Source of the DNA: an uncultured Eubacterium sp. | GTDB taxonomy: Bacteria; Bacillota; Clostridia; Lachnospirales; Lachnospiraceae | NCBI GenBank assembly: GCA_910579145.1 | Contig: CAJTTQ010000085.1 | Coordinates: forward strand, 1-11,079 | Direction: 5' to 3' | DNA: 11,079 nucleotides | Shown: one piece after another, positions 1 to 6,175 of the stretch | Position numbering within the stretch: position 1 is the first letter of the stretch | Layout: the number at the start of each line of letters is the position of its first letter | Notes under the pieces: model-generated | The model's input: the letters and a program-made list of their open reading frames with translations, nothing else | What the model was told of the DNA's origin: nothing | Database searches by the model: none | Translations under genes and position numbers: made by a program

Positions 1-1
1 A

Positions 2-679
2 GATCTTTATAGTTCAGAAGATGTACCAATAGACTTAGAGATCTGCCACCCGAACTGGATTTCATATTTACAGAACATGTTTAACAAAGAAGGGATGGAA
101 ATATTGGAAATTGGTTCAAGAAATGTTACGGGGAATCCACTACGCAAATGTTTTAACCGCGCTTCTTATACTGGTTTCGATTATTATCCTGGTGAAAACG
201 TAGATGTCGTCGGAGACGCACATGAATTAAGCAGATACTTTGACAAACAATTTGATTTAATATTTTCCAGTGCTGTTTTCGAACATTTAGCTATGCCTTG
301 GAAGGCATCCATAGAAATTATCAAACTCCTAAAAACAAACGGATATGTCTTTCTTGAAACACATTACTCCTACGGGAGCCACGAACGCCCCTGGCACTTT
401 TTTCAGTTCAGTGAAAATGCGTTAGACGTTTTATTTCCTGAAACGTTCGGTATGTGCTGCATAAAAAAGGGCTGTTCTAATTTAATTGAAGGAAAATTCT
501 CGGAATATGCCTCAGAAAATCTTGCTGGCATGGCAGTAATGGGGATGTATTGCCATTCAGAATATTTGGGCCAAAAAATCAGGCAGGTTGATTCCCTCTC
601 ATGGGATACCATACAGCTTACCGATGTAACAAAGTCAACAAAATACCCAAAACCGAACCATAATCGGCACGCCAATTGA
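2..679 (+). CDS. SAM-dependent class I methyltransferase, 5'-truncated by the window edge
   Basis: The reading frame is open from the first complete codon at position 2, so the gene starts outside the window. The first in-frame ATG (77) has no Shine-Dalgarno sequence and is probably internal. Counting from that Met, motif I is ILEIGSRNVTG (residues 9-19). It is followed by YTGFDYY with acidic D35 at the end of strand 2, GDAHEL (46-51), FDLIFSSAVFEHL (59-71) and a post-II segment LLKTNGYVFLE. This is the order of a Rossmann-fold Methyltransf_11-like enzyme that binds S-adenosylmethionine. A conserved-looking RPWHFFQFS stretch follows (104-112). The substrate cannot be read from the sequence. 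Such domains often occur in sugar, glycan or surface-polysaccharide clusters, but that is inference. The gene looks more AT-rich than its neighbour lysA. No terminator follows it. Confidence 0.8.
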   Translation, partial: DLYSSEDVPIDLEICHPNWISYLQNMFNKEGMEILEIGSRNVTGNPLRKCFNRASYTGFDYYPGENVDVVGDAHELSRYFDKQFDLIFSSAVFEHLAMPWKASIEIIKLLKTNGYVFLETHYSYGSHERPWHFFQFSENALDVLFPETFGMCCIKKGCSNLIEGKFSEYASENLAGMAVMGMYCHSEYLGQKIRQVDSLSWDTIQLTDVTKSTKYPKPNHNRHAN

Positions 680-704
680 CAAAACCGTTCGTTACGATTA
701 TACT
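676..704 (+). promoter_or_regulatory. Sigma-A type promoter of lysA
   Basis: TTGACA (676-681), a 17-bp spacer and TATACT (699-704) form a near-perfect vegetative promoter, with transcription expected to start near 711. The -35 box overlaps the TGA stop codon (677-679) of the upstream methyltransferase. A short inverted repeat, CGTTA (690-694) and TAACG (706-710), flanks the -10 box and could be an operator. The leader before lysA is only about 40 nt, too short for a lysine riboswitch. Confidence 0.8.
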
Positions 705-749
705 ATAACGTTGTTTGTATGATACGATATTTTACGAGGAGGAACCAAC

Positions 750-2015
750 ATGAAACACACGATCGTCACCTTGGAACAGGTGAAAGAAATAGAAAAAACA
801 TATCCCACCCCTTTTCACATTTACGACGAAAAGGCGATCCGGGAAAATGCCCGCGCACTAAAACAGGCGTTTTCCTGGAACAAAGGGTACCGGGAATACT
901 TTGCGGTGAAAGCGACGCCAAACCCGTTTATTTTAAAGATCTTACAAGAAGAAGGCTGCGGCGTGGACTGCTCGTCGCTGACCGAGCTCATGCTTTCCGA
1001 GGCTCTCGGCTTCCGCGATGAGGACATCATGTTTTCCTCGAACGTCACGCCTTTGGAGGAATATCAAAAAGCGGACGAGCTCGGGGCCTATATCAATCTG
1101 GACGACGCGACGCACATCGATTTTCTCGCCGATGGCGTTGGCATTCCAGAAACGATCTGCTGCCGCTATAACCCGGGCGGCGTGTTCGAGCTGGGAACGG
1201 ACATCATGGACAACCCCGGCGACGCGAAGTACGGTTTTACGAAAGAGCAGCTGATCGACGGCTATAAGAAGCTGATGGATCTCGGCGCAAAAAAATTCGG
1301 CCTTCACGCCTTTATCGCCAGCAATACCGTCTCGAATGAATATTATCCGACGCTTGCCGGCATCCTGTTCGACCTCGCTGTGGAACTAAAGGAAAAGACC
1401 GGGGCAGACATCCGCTTCATCAACCTCTCCGGCGGCATCGGCATTCCCTACACGCCGGATAAGGCGCCGAATGATATCCAGGTGATCGGGGAGGGCGTCC
1501 GTCAGAAATTTGAAGAGATCCTCGTTCCCGCCGGCCTTGGTGATGTCGCGATCTTTACCGAACTGGGGCGCTTCATGCTCGGCCCTTACGGACAGCTTGT
1601 GACAAAGTGCATCCACCAGAAACACATCTACAAGGAATATGCCGGGCTGAACACCTGCGCCTGTGACCTGATGCGTCCGGCGATGTACGGCTCTTACCAT
1701 CACATCACCGTACTCGGAAAAGAAAATGAGCCGTGCGACCACAAATATGATGTCACCGGCTCCCTCTGTGAGAATAATGATAAATTCGCCGTAGACCGCA
1801 TGCTCCCGAAAATTGATGTCGGCGACTATCTCGTCATCCACGACACCGGAGCACACGGCTACGCGATGGGATATAATTACAATGGCAAGCTGAAATCCCC
1901 GGAGTTACTCTTAAAAGAGGACGGAAGCGTTCAGATGATCCGCCGCGGCGAGACGCCGAAGGATTATTTTGCCACCTTTGATTTCTGTCATATCCTGGAC
2001 GGCATGAAATATTAG
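750..2015 (+). CDS. lysA: Diaminopimelate decarboxylase (PLP fold-type III)
   Basis: It catalyses the last step of lysine synthesis, converting meso-diaminopimelate to L-lysine and CO2 in the cytoplasm. The 421 residues match the family length. The PLP-binding lysine is K54 in YFAVKATPNP. Further motifs are the substrate-side helix VDCSSLTEL (72-80), the PLP-phosphate glycine loop SGGIGIPY (227-234), the arginine-bearing MRPAMYGSYH (308-317), the active-site CEN (340-342) and the late YN (376-377). The MRPAxY segment favours diaminopimelate over ornithine or arginine as substrate. Two usual signatures are altered: HIGS reads HAFIASN (186-192) and EPGR reads ELGR (271-274). As far as I recall, both changes are shared by LysA proteins of gut Clostridia. 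The start is fixed by AGGAGG at 737-742, 7 nt before the ATG. Its stop codon overlaps the convergent apeA stop. Confidence 0.9.
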   Translation: MKHTIVTLEQVKEIEKTYPTPFHIYDEKAIRENARALKQAFSWNKGYREYFAVKATPNPFILKILQEEGCGVDCSSLTELMLSEALGFRDEDIMFSSNVTPLEEYQKADELGAYINLDDATHIDFLADGVGIPETICCRYNPGGVFELGTDIMDNPGDAKYGFTKEQLIDGYKKLMDLGAKKFGLHAFIASNTVSNEYYPTLAGILFDLAVELKEKTGADIRFINLSGGIGIPYTPDKAPNDIQVIGEGVRQKFEEILVPAGLGDVAIFTELGRFMLGPYGQLVTKCIHQKHIYKEYAGLNTCACDLMRPAMYGSYHHITVLGKENEPCDHKYDVTGSLCENNDKFAVDRMLPKIDVGDYLVIHDTGAHGYAMGYNYNGKLKSPELLLKEDGSVQMIRRGETPKDYFATFDFCHILDGMKY

Positions 2016-3403
2016 ATCGTTCCAAAGATATCTTCCAAAAATACGACATAGCCTTTCATCGTTTCGTAGACATCGGCTTTGCTGACGATCTCCCACGGCG
2101 CGTGCATATTCAGCACGGGAACGCCGCAGTCAATGACCTCCATGCCATAGAGGGCCAGTATATAGGCGATCGTTCCGCCGCCGCCGATGTCTACTTTTCC
2201 GAGTTCTGCCGTCTGGTATGCGACCTTGCGGTCATCGAGAATTTTTCGGATACCGGAAATGTACTCCGCGTTGGCATCGTTACTTCCTGATTTTCCGCGC
2301 GCACCGGTGAATTTATTAAACACCATTCCTTTTCCAAAATATGCCGCATTGTTCGGCTCATAGGCGGCCTTAAACGTCGGATCAAAAGCGGCGCTCACAT
2401 CGGAAGAGAGCATTTTAGAGTTTGACAGGCAACGGCGGAGCGCCAGCTCACTGTACACTCCCATCGCATTCAGTATTTCCGCCACGTTATTCTCAAATGT
2501 CTTGGACTGCATGCCGGTAGCGCCCACGCTGCCGACTTCTTCTTTATCTACGAGAAGGCAGCATGTCGTATGTTCGGTGTTCTCCACCTCTAACATTGCC
2601 TTCAGGGACGTAAACGCGCACACGCGGTCATCCTGGCCATATCCCATGATCATGCTGGCATCGATTCCGGCCTCCCTCGCCTTTCCGGCAGGGACAACTT
2701 CCAGTTCCGCCGACAGGAAATCTTCCTCTTCCATCTCATATTTCTCTTTTAAGATCTGCAGCACGCTGCGCTTGACCGAATCTTTTTCTTCATCCTTCAG
2801 CGGCATGCTTCCAAATAAAATGTCGAGTTCTTCCCCTTCAATGACTTTATTTGCCTTTTTTTCCATCCTCTCCCCGGCCAGGTGGATGAGCAGGTCTGTC
2901 ACGCAGAATACGGGATCGTTTTCTTCCTCTCCGATGTTGACATCGATAACCGTACCATCTTTTTTCACGACGACACCGTGGATCGCTAGCGGAAGCGTCA
3001 CCCACTGGTATTTTTTAATGCCGCCGTAATAGTGCGTGTCGAGGTAGGCAAATCCTCCTTCCTCGTACAGGGGGTTTTGTTTGATGTCGAGACGCGGGGA
3101 ATCAATATGCGCACCGAGGATCGCCATGCCGTCTTCTAGCGGCTTCTTCCCGATCTGGAACAGGGCGATCATTTTTTTCATCCCGACCGCGTACACCTTG
3201 TCGCCGGCTTTTAACGTTTTACCGGACGCCACGATATCGGCCAGATTTTTATAGCCGGCGCCCTCTGCCATCAAAACTGCCTGCTTTACGCATTCGCGCT
3301 CGGTCTTTCCCTCATCGAGGAATGTCCGGTACTCCTTGTTCAGCTTGTTTAACTCTTTTACTTCCTTTTTCGTGTAGCCTTTCCACGCATTTTTTCGTTC
3401 CAT
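2012..3403 (-). CDS. apeA: M18-family aspartyl aminopeptidase
   Basis: A cytosolic di-zinc aminopeptidase that removes N-terminal residues (acidic ones in characterised M18 enzymes) from peptides. The 463 residues match the ApeA branch. Metal and catalytic positions are visible in order: H99 and D101 in GAHIDSPRLD, D258 in GYGQDDRVCA, the glutamate pair E288/E289 in DKEEVGS, D335 in SSDVSAAFDP, and H434 in NMHAPWE. The glycine-rich VDIGGGGTIAY (404-414) and the substrate-binding KSGSNDAN (371-378) are also present. AGGAGG (3413-3418) lies 9 nt before the ATG. It is the last gene of the minus-strand operon, 55 bp after the 76-residue gene. Its TAA stop shares bases with the lysA stop, so the two genes converge with no spacer. 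The paralogue ApeB is shorter, which supports calling this ApeA. Confidence 0.88.
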   Translation of the reverse strand: MERKNAWKGYTKKEVKELNKLNKEYRTFLDEGKTERECVKQAVLMAEGAGYKNLADIVASGKTLKAGDKVYAVGMKKMIALFQIGKKPLEDGMAILGAHIDSPRLDIKQNPLYEEGGFAYLDTHYYGGIKKYQWVTLPLAIHGVVVKKDGTVIDVNIGEEENDPVFCVTDLLIHLAGERMEKKANKVIEGEELDILFGSMPLKDEEKDSVKRSVLQILKEKYEMEEEDFLSAELEVVPAGKAREAGIDASMIMGYGQDDRVCAFTSLKAMLEVENTEHTTCCLLVDKEEVGSVGATGMQSKTFENNVAEILNAMGVYSELALRRCLSNSKMLSSDVSAAFDPTFKAAYEPNNAAYFGKGMVFNKFTGARGKSGSNDANAEYISGIRKILDDRKVAYQTAELGKVDIGGGGTIAYILALYGMEVIDCGVPVLNMHAPWEIVSKADVYETMKGYVVFLEDIFGTI

Positions 3404-3458
3404 ATCATTTTCCCTCCTAAAAGATCCAGTTACTTATTTTTTGCATCCTGTAACCTCA

Positions 3459-3689
3459 TTATTCATCAAATTCCACGACCACATAAAAACCTTTTTCATT
3501 TTCAACGATATCCTTCACGACGCCTTCGGTAGACTGTAACCTGTCATGAAACGGAAAATTTCCCGACATCGCCACAGCGGGTACGATCGTATAGTAGCAG
3601 GCACTCGGCAGTAATCCCTCGGTTACGTGGACGGTCTGCCCCGGCTCCACCAGTCCCTCCCGTTCCATTTTAAATTCCATTTCACGCAT
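3459..3689 (-). CDS. Small conserved-looking protein of unknown function (76 aa)
   Basis: I do not recognise this protein. It is 76 residues, acidic towards the C-terminus (VVVEFDE), with no signal peptide, membrane segment or cysteine pair. The middle (VEPGQTVHVTEGLL) and the C-terminal third, with alternating hydrophobic residues (GVVKDIVE, GFYVVVEF), look like a small beta-rich domain. It is supported as a gene by a good ribosome binding site (AAGGAG, about 8 nt before the ATG) and by its position in the operon between truA (45 bp upstream) and apeA (55 bp downstream). Overlapping reading frames on the opposite strand have no such support. The context suggests co-expression but not a function. 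Confidence 0.65.
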   Translation of the reverse strand: MREMEFKMEREGLVEPGQTVHVTEGLLPSACYYTIVPAVAMSGNFPFHDRLQSTEGVVKDIVENEKGFYVVVEFDE

Positions 3690-3715
3690 ATGTATTTCTC
3701 CTTAGTTTTAACTTG

Positions 3716-3737
3716 GTTATAGCTTTGTTATAGCTTA
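3716..3737. repeat. Two-copy 11-bp direct repeat at the truA stop codon
   Basis: GTTATAGCTTT (3716-3726) is followed immediately by GTTATAGCTTA (3727-3737). The second copy includes the truA stop codon (3735-3737). It looks like a slippage duplication lengthening the spacer between truA and the 76-residue gene. No function is evident. Confidence 0.6.
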
Positions 3738-4478
3738 GTCATAAAACACTTTTACTAAAAACAGACCTTTTGCCGGGGCAGTTTCCCCTGCGTACTTCCG
3801 CTCTCTTTGCTCCAGTATCCCAGACATCTCATCTGGACTCCGGCTCCCTGTCCCCACTTCGACGAGCGTACCGGTCAGGATCCGTACCATATTGTACAAA
3901 AACCCGCTTCCCTCAAATGTCAGCACGACCTCGTGCTCTGTCTCTTCGATCTGGATCCGGGTCAGCCGGCGTACGGTCGACTTTTTCTTCGACGCCTTCG
4001 TACAGAAACTTTTAAAATCGTGTTCTCCCAACAGATGCCCGGCTGCTTTTTGCATACTCGGTATATCGAGCGCTTCCGTCATTTTCCATGAATACTTGCG
4101 CCGGAATACATGATCGCTGTCCCACTTCATCAGATGGTAGCGGTATTGTTTCCCCGTCGCGTGAAGGCGGCTGTGGAAACGCTCCCCCGCCTTTTCCACC
4201 TGCAGGATACGGATGTCTTCCGGCAGATATTCATTCATCACCGCCCGGAGTTCTTCCGGGGAGAGCGCAAACGCCTCATCCAGATGCACGTTGGCAATCT
4301 GTTCGACCGCATGGACTCCCGCGTCAGTCCGCCCGGCGCCGTCGATCCGGACCGGCCGTCCGGCCTGCCTGGACAACACGTCTTCCAATTTTCCCTGTAT
4401 CGTCGCAGGACTGCCTGACTGGCGCTGCCAGCCCTGATACCTCGTTCCGTCATACTGCACCTTTATCCGGTAATTCAT
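3735..4478 (-). CDS. truA: tRNA pseudouridine synthase A
   Basis: It isomerises uridine to pseudouridine at positions 38-40 of the tRNA anticodon stem-loop. The 247 residues are typical. The N-terminal YDGTRYQGWQRQ (9-20) and the catalytic-aspartate signature GAGRTDAGVHA (47-57, nucleophile D52) are diagnostic. The mid-protein SFCTKASKK (136-144) and the C-terminal GSGFLYNMVRILTGTLVEVG (190-209) also match TruA. The start codon overlaps the stop of the upstream 163-residue gene as ATGA. There is only a purine-rich GGGGAA ahead of it, so translational coupling is likely. It is the second gene of a four-gene minus-strand operon. Confidence 0.95.
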   Translation of the reverse strand: MNYRIKVQYDGTRYQGWQRQSGSPATIQGKLEDVLSRQAGRPVRIDGAGRTDAGVHAVEQIANVHLDEAFALSPEELRAVMNEYLPEDIRILQVEKAGERFHSRLHATGKQYRYHLMKWDSDHVFRRKYSWKMTEALDIPSMQKAAGHLLGEHDFKSFCTKASKKKSTVRRLTRIQIEETEHEVVLTFEGSGFLYNMVRILTGTLVEVGTGSRSPDEMSGILEQRERKYAGETAPAKGLFLVKVFYD

Positions 4479-4966
4479 AAACGTTCCCCGCGCTTTCCCT
4501 CAAACCGGCTTCGTATCCTCAGCTCCGACATGAGTAAGGAATACCCGTCTACCCCGTCTTCAATCGACAGGTCCAGACTGACTGCCATATTGTTCAGCGT
4601 ACGGTCATCCAGTTCATCCTTCATCTCTTCCAAAATTTTAATCTTTTCCTTGTATGTCTCCGCGTCTAAAAAGCGGATGATACCCGGAACTTCTTCTTCG
4701 GACTGTGTATTTTCGTTTTGGCAGATCCTTTTTTGATGGAGGCCACTTTGATTGATTTTTTTCTGATCATCCTCGTCGAAATGTTCATACTGCCCCCGCT
4801 TGTAAAAAATCCTTGCGAAATGTTCTGCCGCCATGACGAACACTTCATAATCCCCCGATAATTCCTGAAAACAGATGGCCTTCGTTCCGTCCGGAAGTAT
4901 CCTGCACTGTGATATCACCTGAACTGCTTTATTTGACTTTCGTGAATAATAAATATCCTGCAGCAT
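4475..4966 (-). CDS. Unknown 163-aa protein coupled to truA
   Basis: I cannot assign this protein to a family. The N-terminal 60 residues look folded, with a beta-strand pattern (AVQVISQCRILPDGTKAICF, 14-33) and an alpha-helical stretch ending in FARIFYKRGQYEHF. A hydrophilic linker rich in D, E, K, Q and N follows (about 64-92, including HFDEDDQKKINQ). The C-terminal part (about 93-163) is predicted helical, with ETYKEKIKILEEMKDELDDR (103-122), and ends in a basic tail (SRFEGKRGERL). There is no signal peptide or membrane segment. The reading frame is long, and the promoter (5031-5060), a GAGGTG site before the ATG and the ATGA overlap with truA support it as a real gene. Genomic coupling suggests a role with truA or in tRNA/rRNA biology, but that is inference only. 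Confidence 0.75.
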   Translation of the reverse strand: MLQDIYYSRKSNKAVQVISQCRILPDGTKAICFQELSGDYEVFVMAAEHFARIFYKRGQYEHFDEDDQKKINQSGLHQKRICQNENTQSEEEVPGIIRFLDAETYKEKIKILEEMKDELDDRTLNNMAVSLDLSIEDGVDGYSLLMSELRIRSRFEGKRGERL

Positions 4967-5030
4967 TTACTTACACCTCTATTTCGTTTACCACACTATC
5001 ATACCGGGGCATAGCCCTGCCCGCACGACT

Positions 5031-5060
5031 ATTGTATCACAAACAAGCCCCAGGTGTCAA
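5031..5060 (-). promoter_or_regulatory. Promoter of the 163-aa gene/truA/apeA operon
   Basis: Read on the minus strand, TTGACA (5060-5055) is followed by an 18-bp spacer and TACAAT (5036-5031). The -35 box is perfect and the -10 box matches 5 of 6. The start point would be about 60 nt before the ATG at 4966. Its -35 box lies 4 bp from the -35 box of the divergent aldolase promoter. Confidence 0.7.
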
Positions 5061-5064
5061 AAGG

Positions 5065-5092
5065 TTGACTTATGGCGAAAAACAAGTATAAT
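5065..5092 (+). promoter_or_regulatory. Promoter of the aldolase-VOC gene
   Basis: TTGACT (5065-5070), a 16-bp spacer and a perfect TATAAT (5087-5092) are followed by a leader of about 50 nt to the ATG at 5148. The -10 box lies inside the inverted repeats described in the next entry. Confidence 0.78.
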
Positions 5093-5119
5093 GTAATTAC
5101 ATCTATTATACTATACTTG
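5083..5119. promoter_or_regulatory. Candidate operator: nested inverted repeats over the aldolase -10 box and start site
   Basis: GTATAAT (5086-5092) and ATTATAC (5105-5111) are perfect 7-bp inverted arms. Outside and overlapping them, CAAGTATA (5083-5090) pairs with TATACTTG (5112-5119), and between them is the palindrome ATGTAATTACAT (5091-5102). The position across the -10 box and transcription start is typical of a repressor site. Part of the symmetry comes from AT-rich composition, so the exact operator is uncertain and no regulator gene is adjacent. Confidence 0.45.
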
Positions 5120-5147
5120 CTTTTTGCAGAAAGGGAGACGAAAAAAA

Positions 5148-6113
5148 ATGAACGACACTCTTGTTACACTTTCAAAAATCGGCATCGTGCCAGTCGTGGC
5201 ACTGAATCACATCAAAGACGCGGAGCCGCTTGCGAAGGCACTTTGCGAAGGCGGGCTTCCGTGCGCGGAAATCACATTCCGCACCGCCTGTGCGGAGGAG
5301 ACCATCCGCCTCATGACAGATAAATTTCCTCAAATGCTTGTCGGCGCCGGTACCGTCCTCACGACCGAGCAGGCGAAACGCGCCGTAAACGCTGGCGCTA
5401 AATTTATTGTCAGTCCGGGACTGAATCCAGAAGTCGTCAAATACTGTGTGGACAACGATATTCCTGTAACGCCGGGATGCGCCAATCCGAGCGACATTGA
5501 ACAGGCGATCTCCCTCGGTCTGGACGTTGTGAAAATATTCCCGGCGGAAGCGATCGGTGGATTGAAACTGATCAAATCAATGGCGGCGCCATACGTAAAT
5601 ATGAAATTTATGCCGACCGGAGGCATCAATGCCAAAAACCTGAATGAATACCTCGCCTATGACCGAATCATCGCCTGCGGCGGAAGCTGGATGGTGAACA
5701 GCGCGCTCATTGATGCCGAAAAATTTGATGAGATCACGGAACTTACGAGGGAAGCTGTTCGCAATATGCTGGGATTCCATCTGAAACATATCGGCATCAA
5801 TTCCGCCGACGAAAACGAGGCCGCCAGCATAGCAGAATCTTTATCGGATGTGTTTGGTTTCGAGAGCAGGGAAACCGATATTTCCTTCTTCTGCGGAGAT
5901 GAGATCGAAGTTATGAAATCGGCCGGAAATGGAACGATGGGACACATTTCCATCGGATGTAATTCCGTTGACCGCGCAGTGTATCACCTTGGGTCACAGG
6001 GCGTGGAATTTGATATGGATACGGCGCTTTATACCGAAAAAGGCGCTTTGAAATTCATCTATGTCAAAGGAGAATATGGCGGATTTGCCTTACATCTGAC
6101 ACTGAATGATTGA
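5148..6113 (+). CDS. KDPG/KHG aldolase (Eda-type) fused to a C-terminal VOC/glyoxalase-like domain
   Basis: Residues 1-208 form a class I aldolase of the KDPG/KHG family, which splits 2-keto-3-deoxy-6-phosphogluconate or 4-hydroxy-2-oxoglutarate to pyruvate plus an aldehyde. Key sites are E41 in AEITFRT, GAGTV (66-70), SPGLNP (89-94), TPGCANPSD (108-116), the Schiff-base K129 in VVKIFPAEA, PTGGIN (156-161) and CGGSWM. A plain Eda is about 205-215 residues, whereas this protein has 321. Residues 211-318 read as a VOC fold with two beta-alpha-beta modules: HLKHIGINS to EIEVMKS, then GHISIG to GGFALHL. H214 and H266 sit at the usual metal-ligand positions. A TTG at 5124 could extend the protein by 8 residues, but GGGAG at 5133-5137 fits the ATG at 5148. 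No other Entner-Doudoroff or uronate genes are nearby, so the substrate is open. Confidence 0.88.
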   Translation: MNDTLVTLSKIGIVPVVALNHIKDAEPLAKALCEGGLPCAEITFRTACAEETIRLMTDKFPQMLVGAGTVLTTEQAKRAVNAGAKFIVSPGLNPEVVKYCVDNDIPVTPGCANPSDIEQAISLGLDVVKIFPAEAIGGLKLIKSMAAPYVNMKFMPTGGINAKNLNEYLAYDRIIACGGSWMVNSALIDAEKFDEITELTREAVRNMLGFHLKHIGINSADENEAASIAESLSDVFGFESRETDISFFCGDEIEVMKSAGNGTMGHISIGCNSVDRAVYHLGSQGVEFDMDTALYTEKGALKFIYVKGEYGGFALHLTLND

Positions 6114-6125
6114 TCTGAATGTGTT

Positions 6126-6166
6126 ATGCGGCTGTACCGTTCTTCCCGGAACGGGTACAGCCGCAT
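6126..6166. terminator. Bidirectional terminator-like hairpin between convergent genes
   Basis: ATGCGGCTGTACC (6126-6138) pairs with GGTACAGCCGCAT (6154-6166), a 13-bp perfect stem. It is extended by GTTC/GAAC across one bulged G, with a loop of about 6 nt. It lies 12 nt after the aldolase stop and about 10 nt after the M56 stop on the other strand. Neither side has a strong T-run, so factor-independent termination would be weaker than in a textbook case. Confidence 0.5.
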
Positions 6167-6175
6167 ATGTAATGA

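Noticed and set aside
682..749. Possible lysine riboswitch before lysA
   Set aside because: The leader is about 40 nt, far shorter than the roughly 170-nt lysine aptamer, and the promoter is directly upstream.
942..1856. Long minus-strand open frames opposite lysA
   Set aside because: They lie antisense to a gene with all its catalytic motifs, encode no recognisable domain and have no ribosome binding site.
3404..3458. Weak GTTAC/GTAAC hairpin between the 76-aa gene and apeA
   Set aside because: The stem is only 5 bp with a long loop, so it is not a credible terminator or regulatory element.
5124..5147. TTG start adding 8 residues to the aldolase
   Set aside because: The extension consists of the ribosome binding site and the A-rich spacer translated. 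The ATG at 5148 has proper spacing and starts the conserved aldolase N-terminus.
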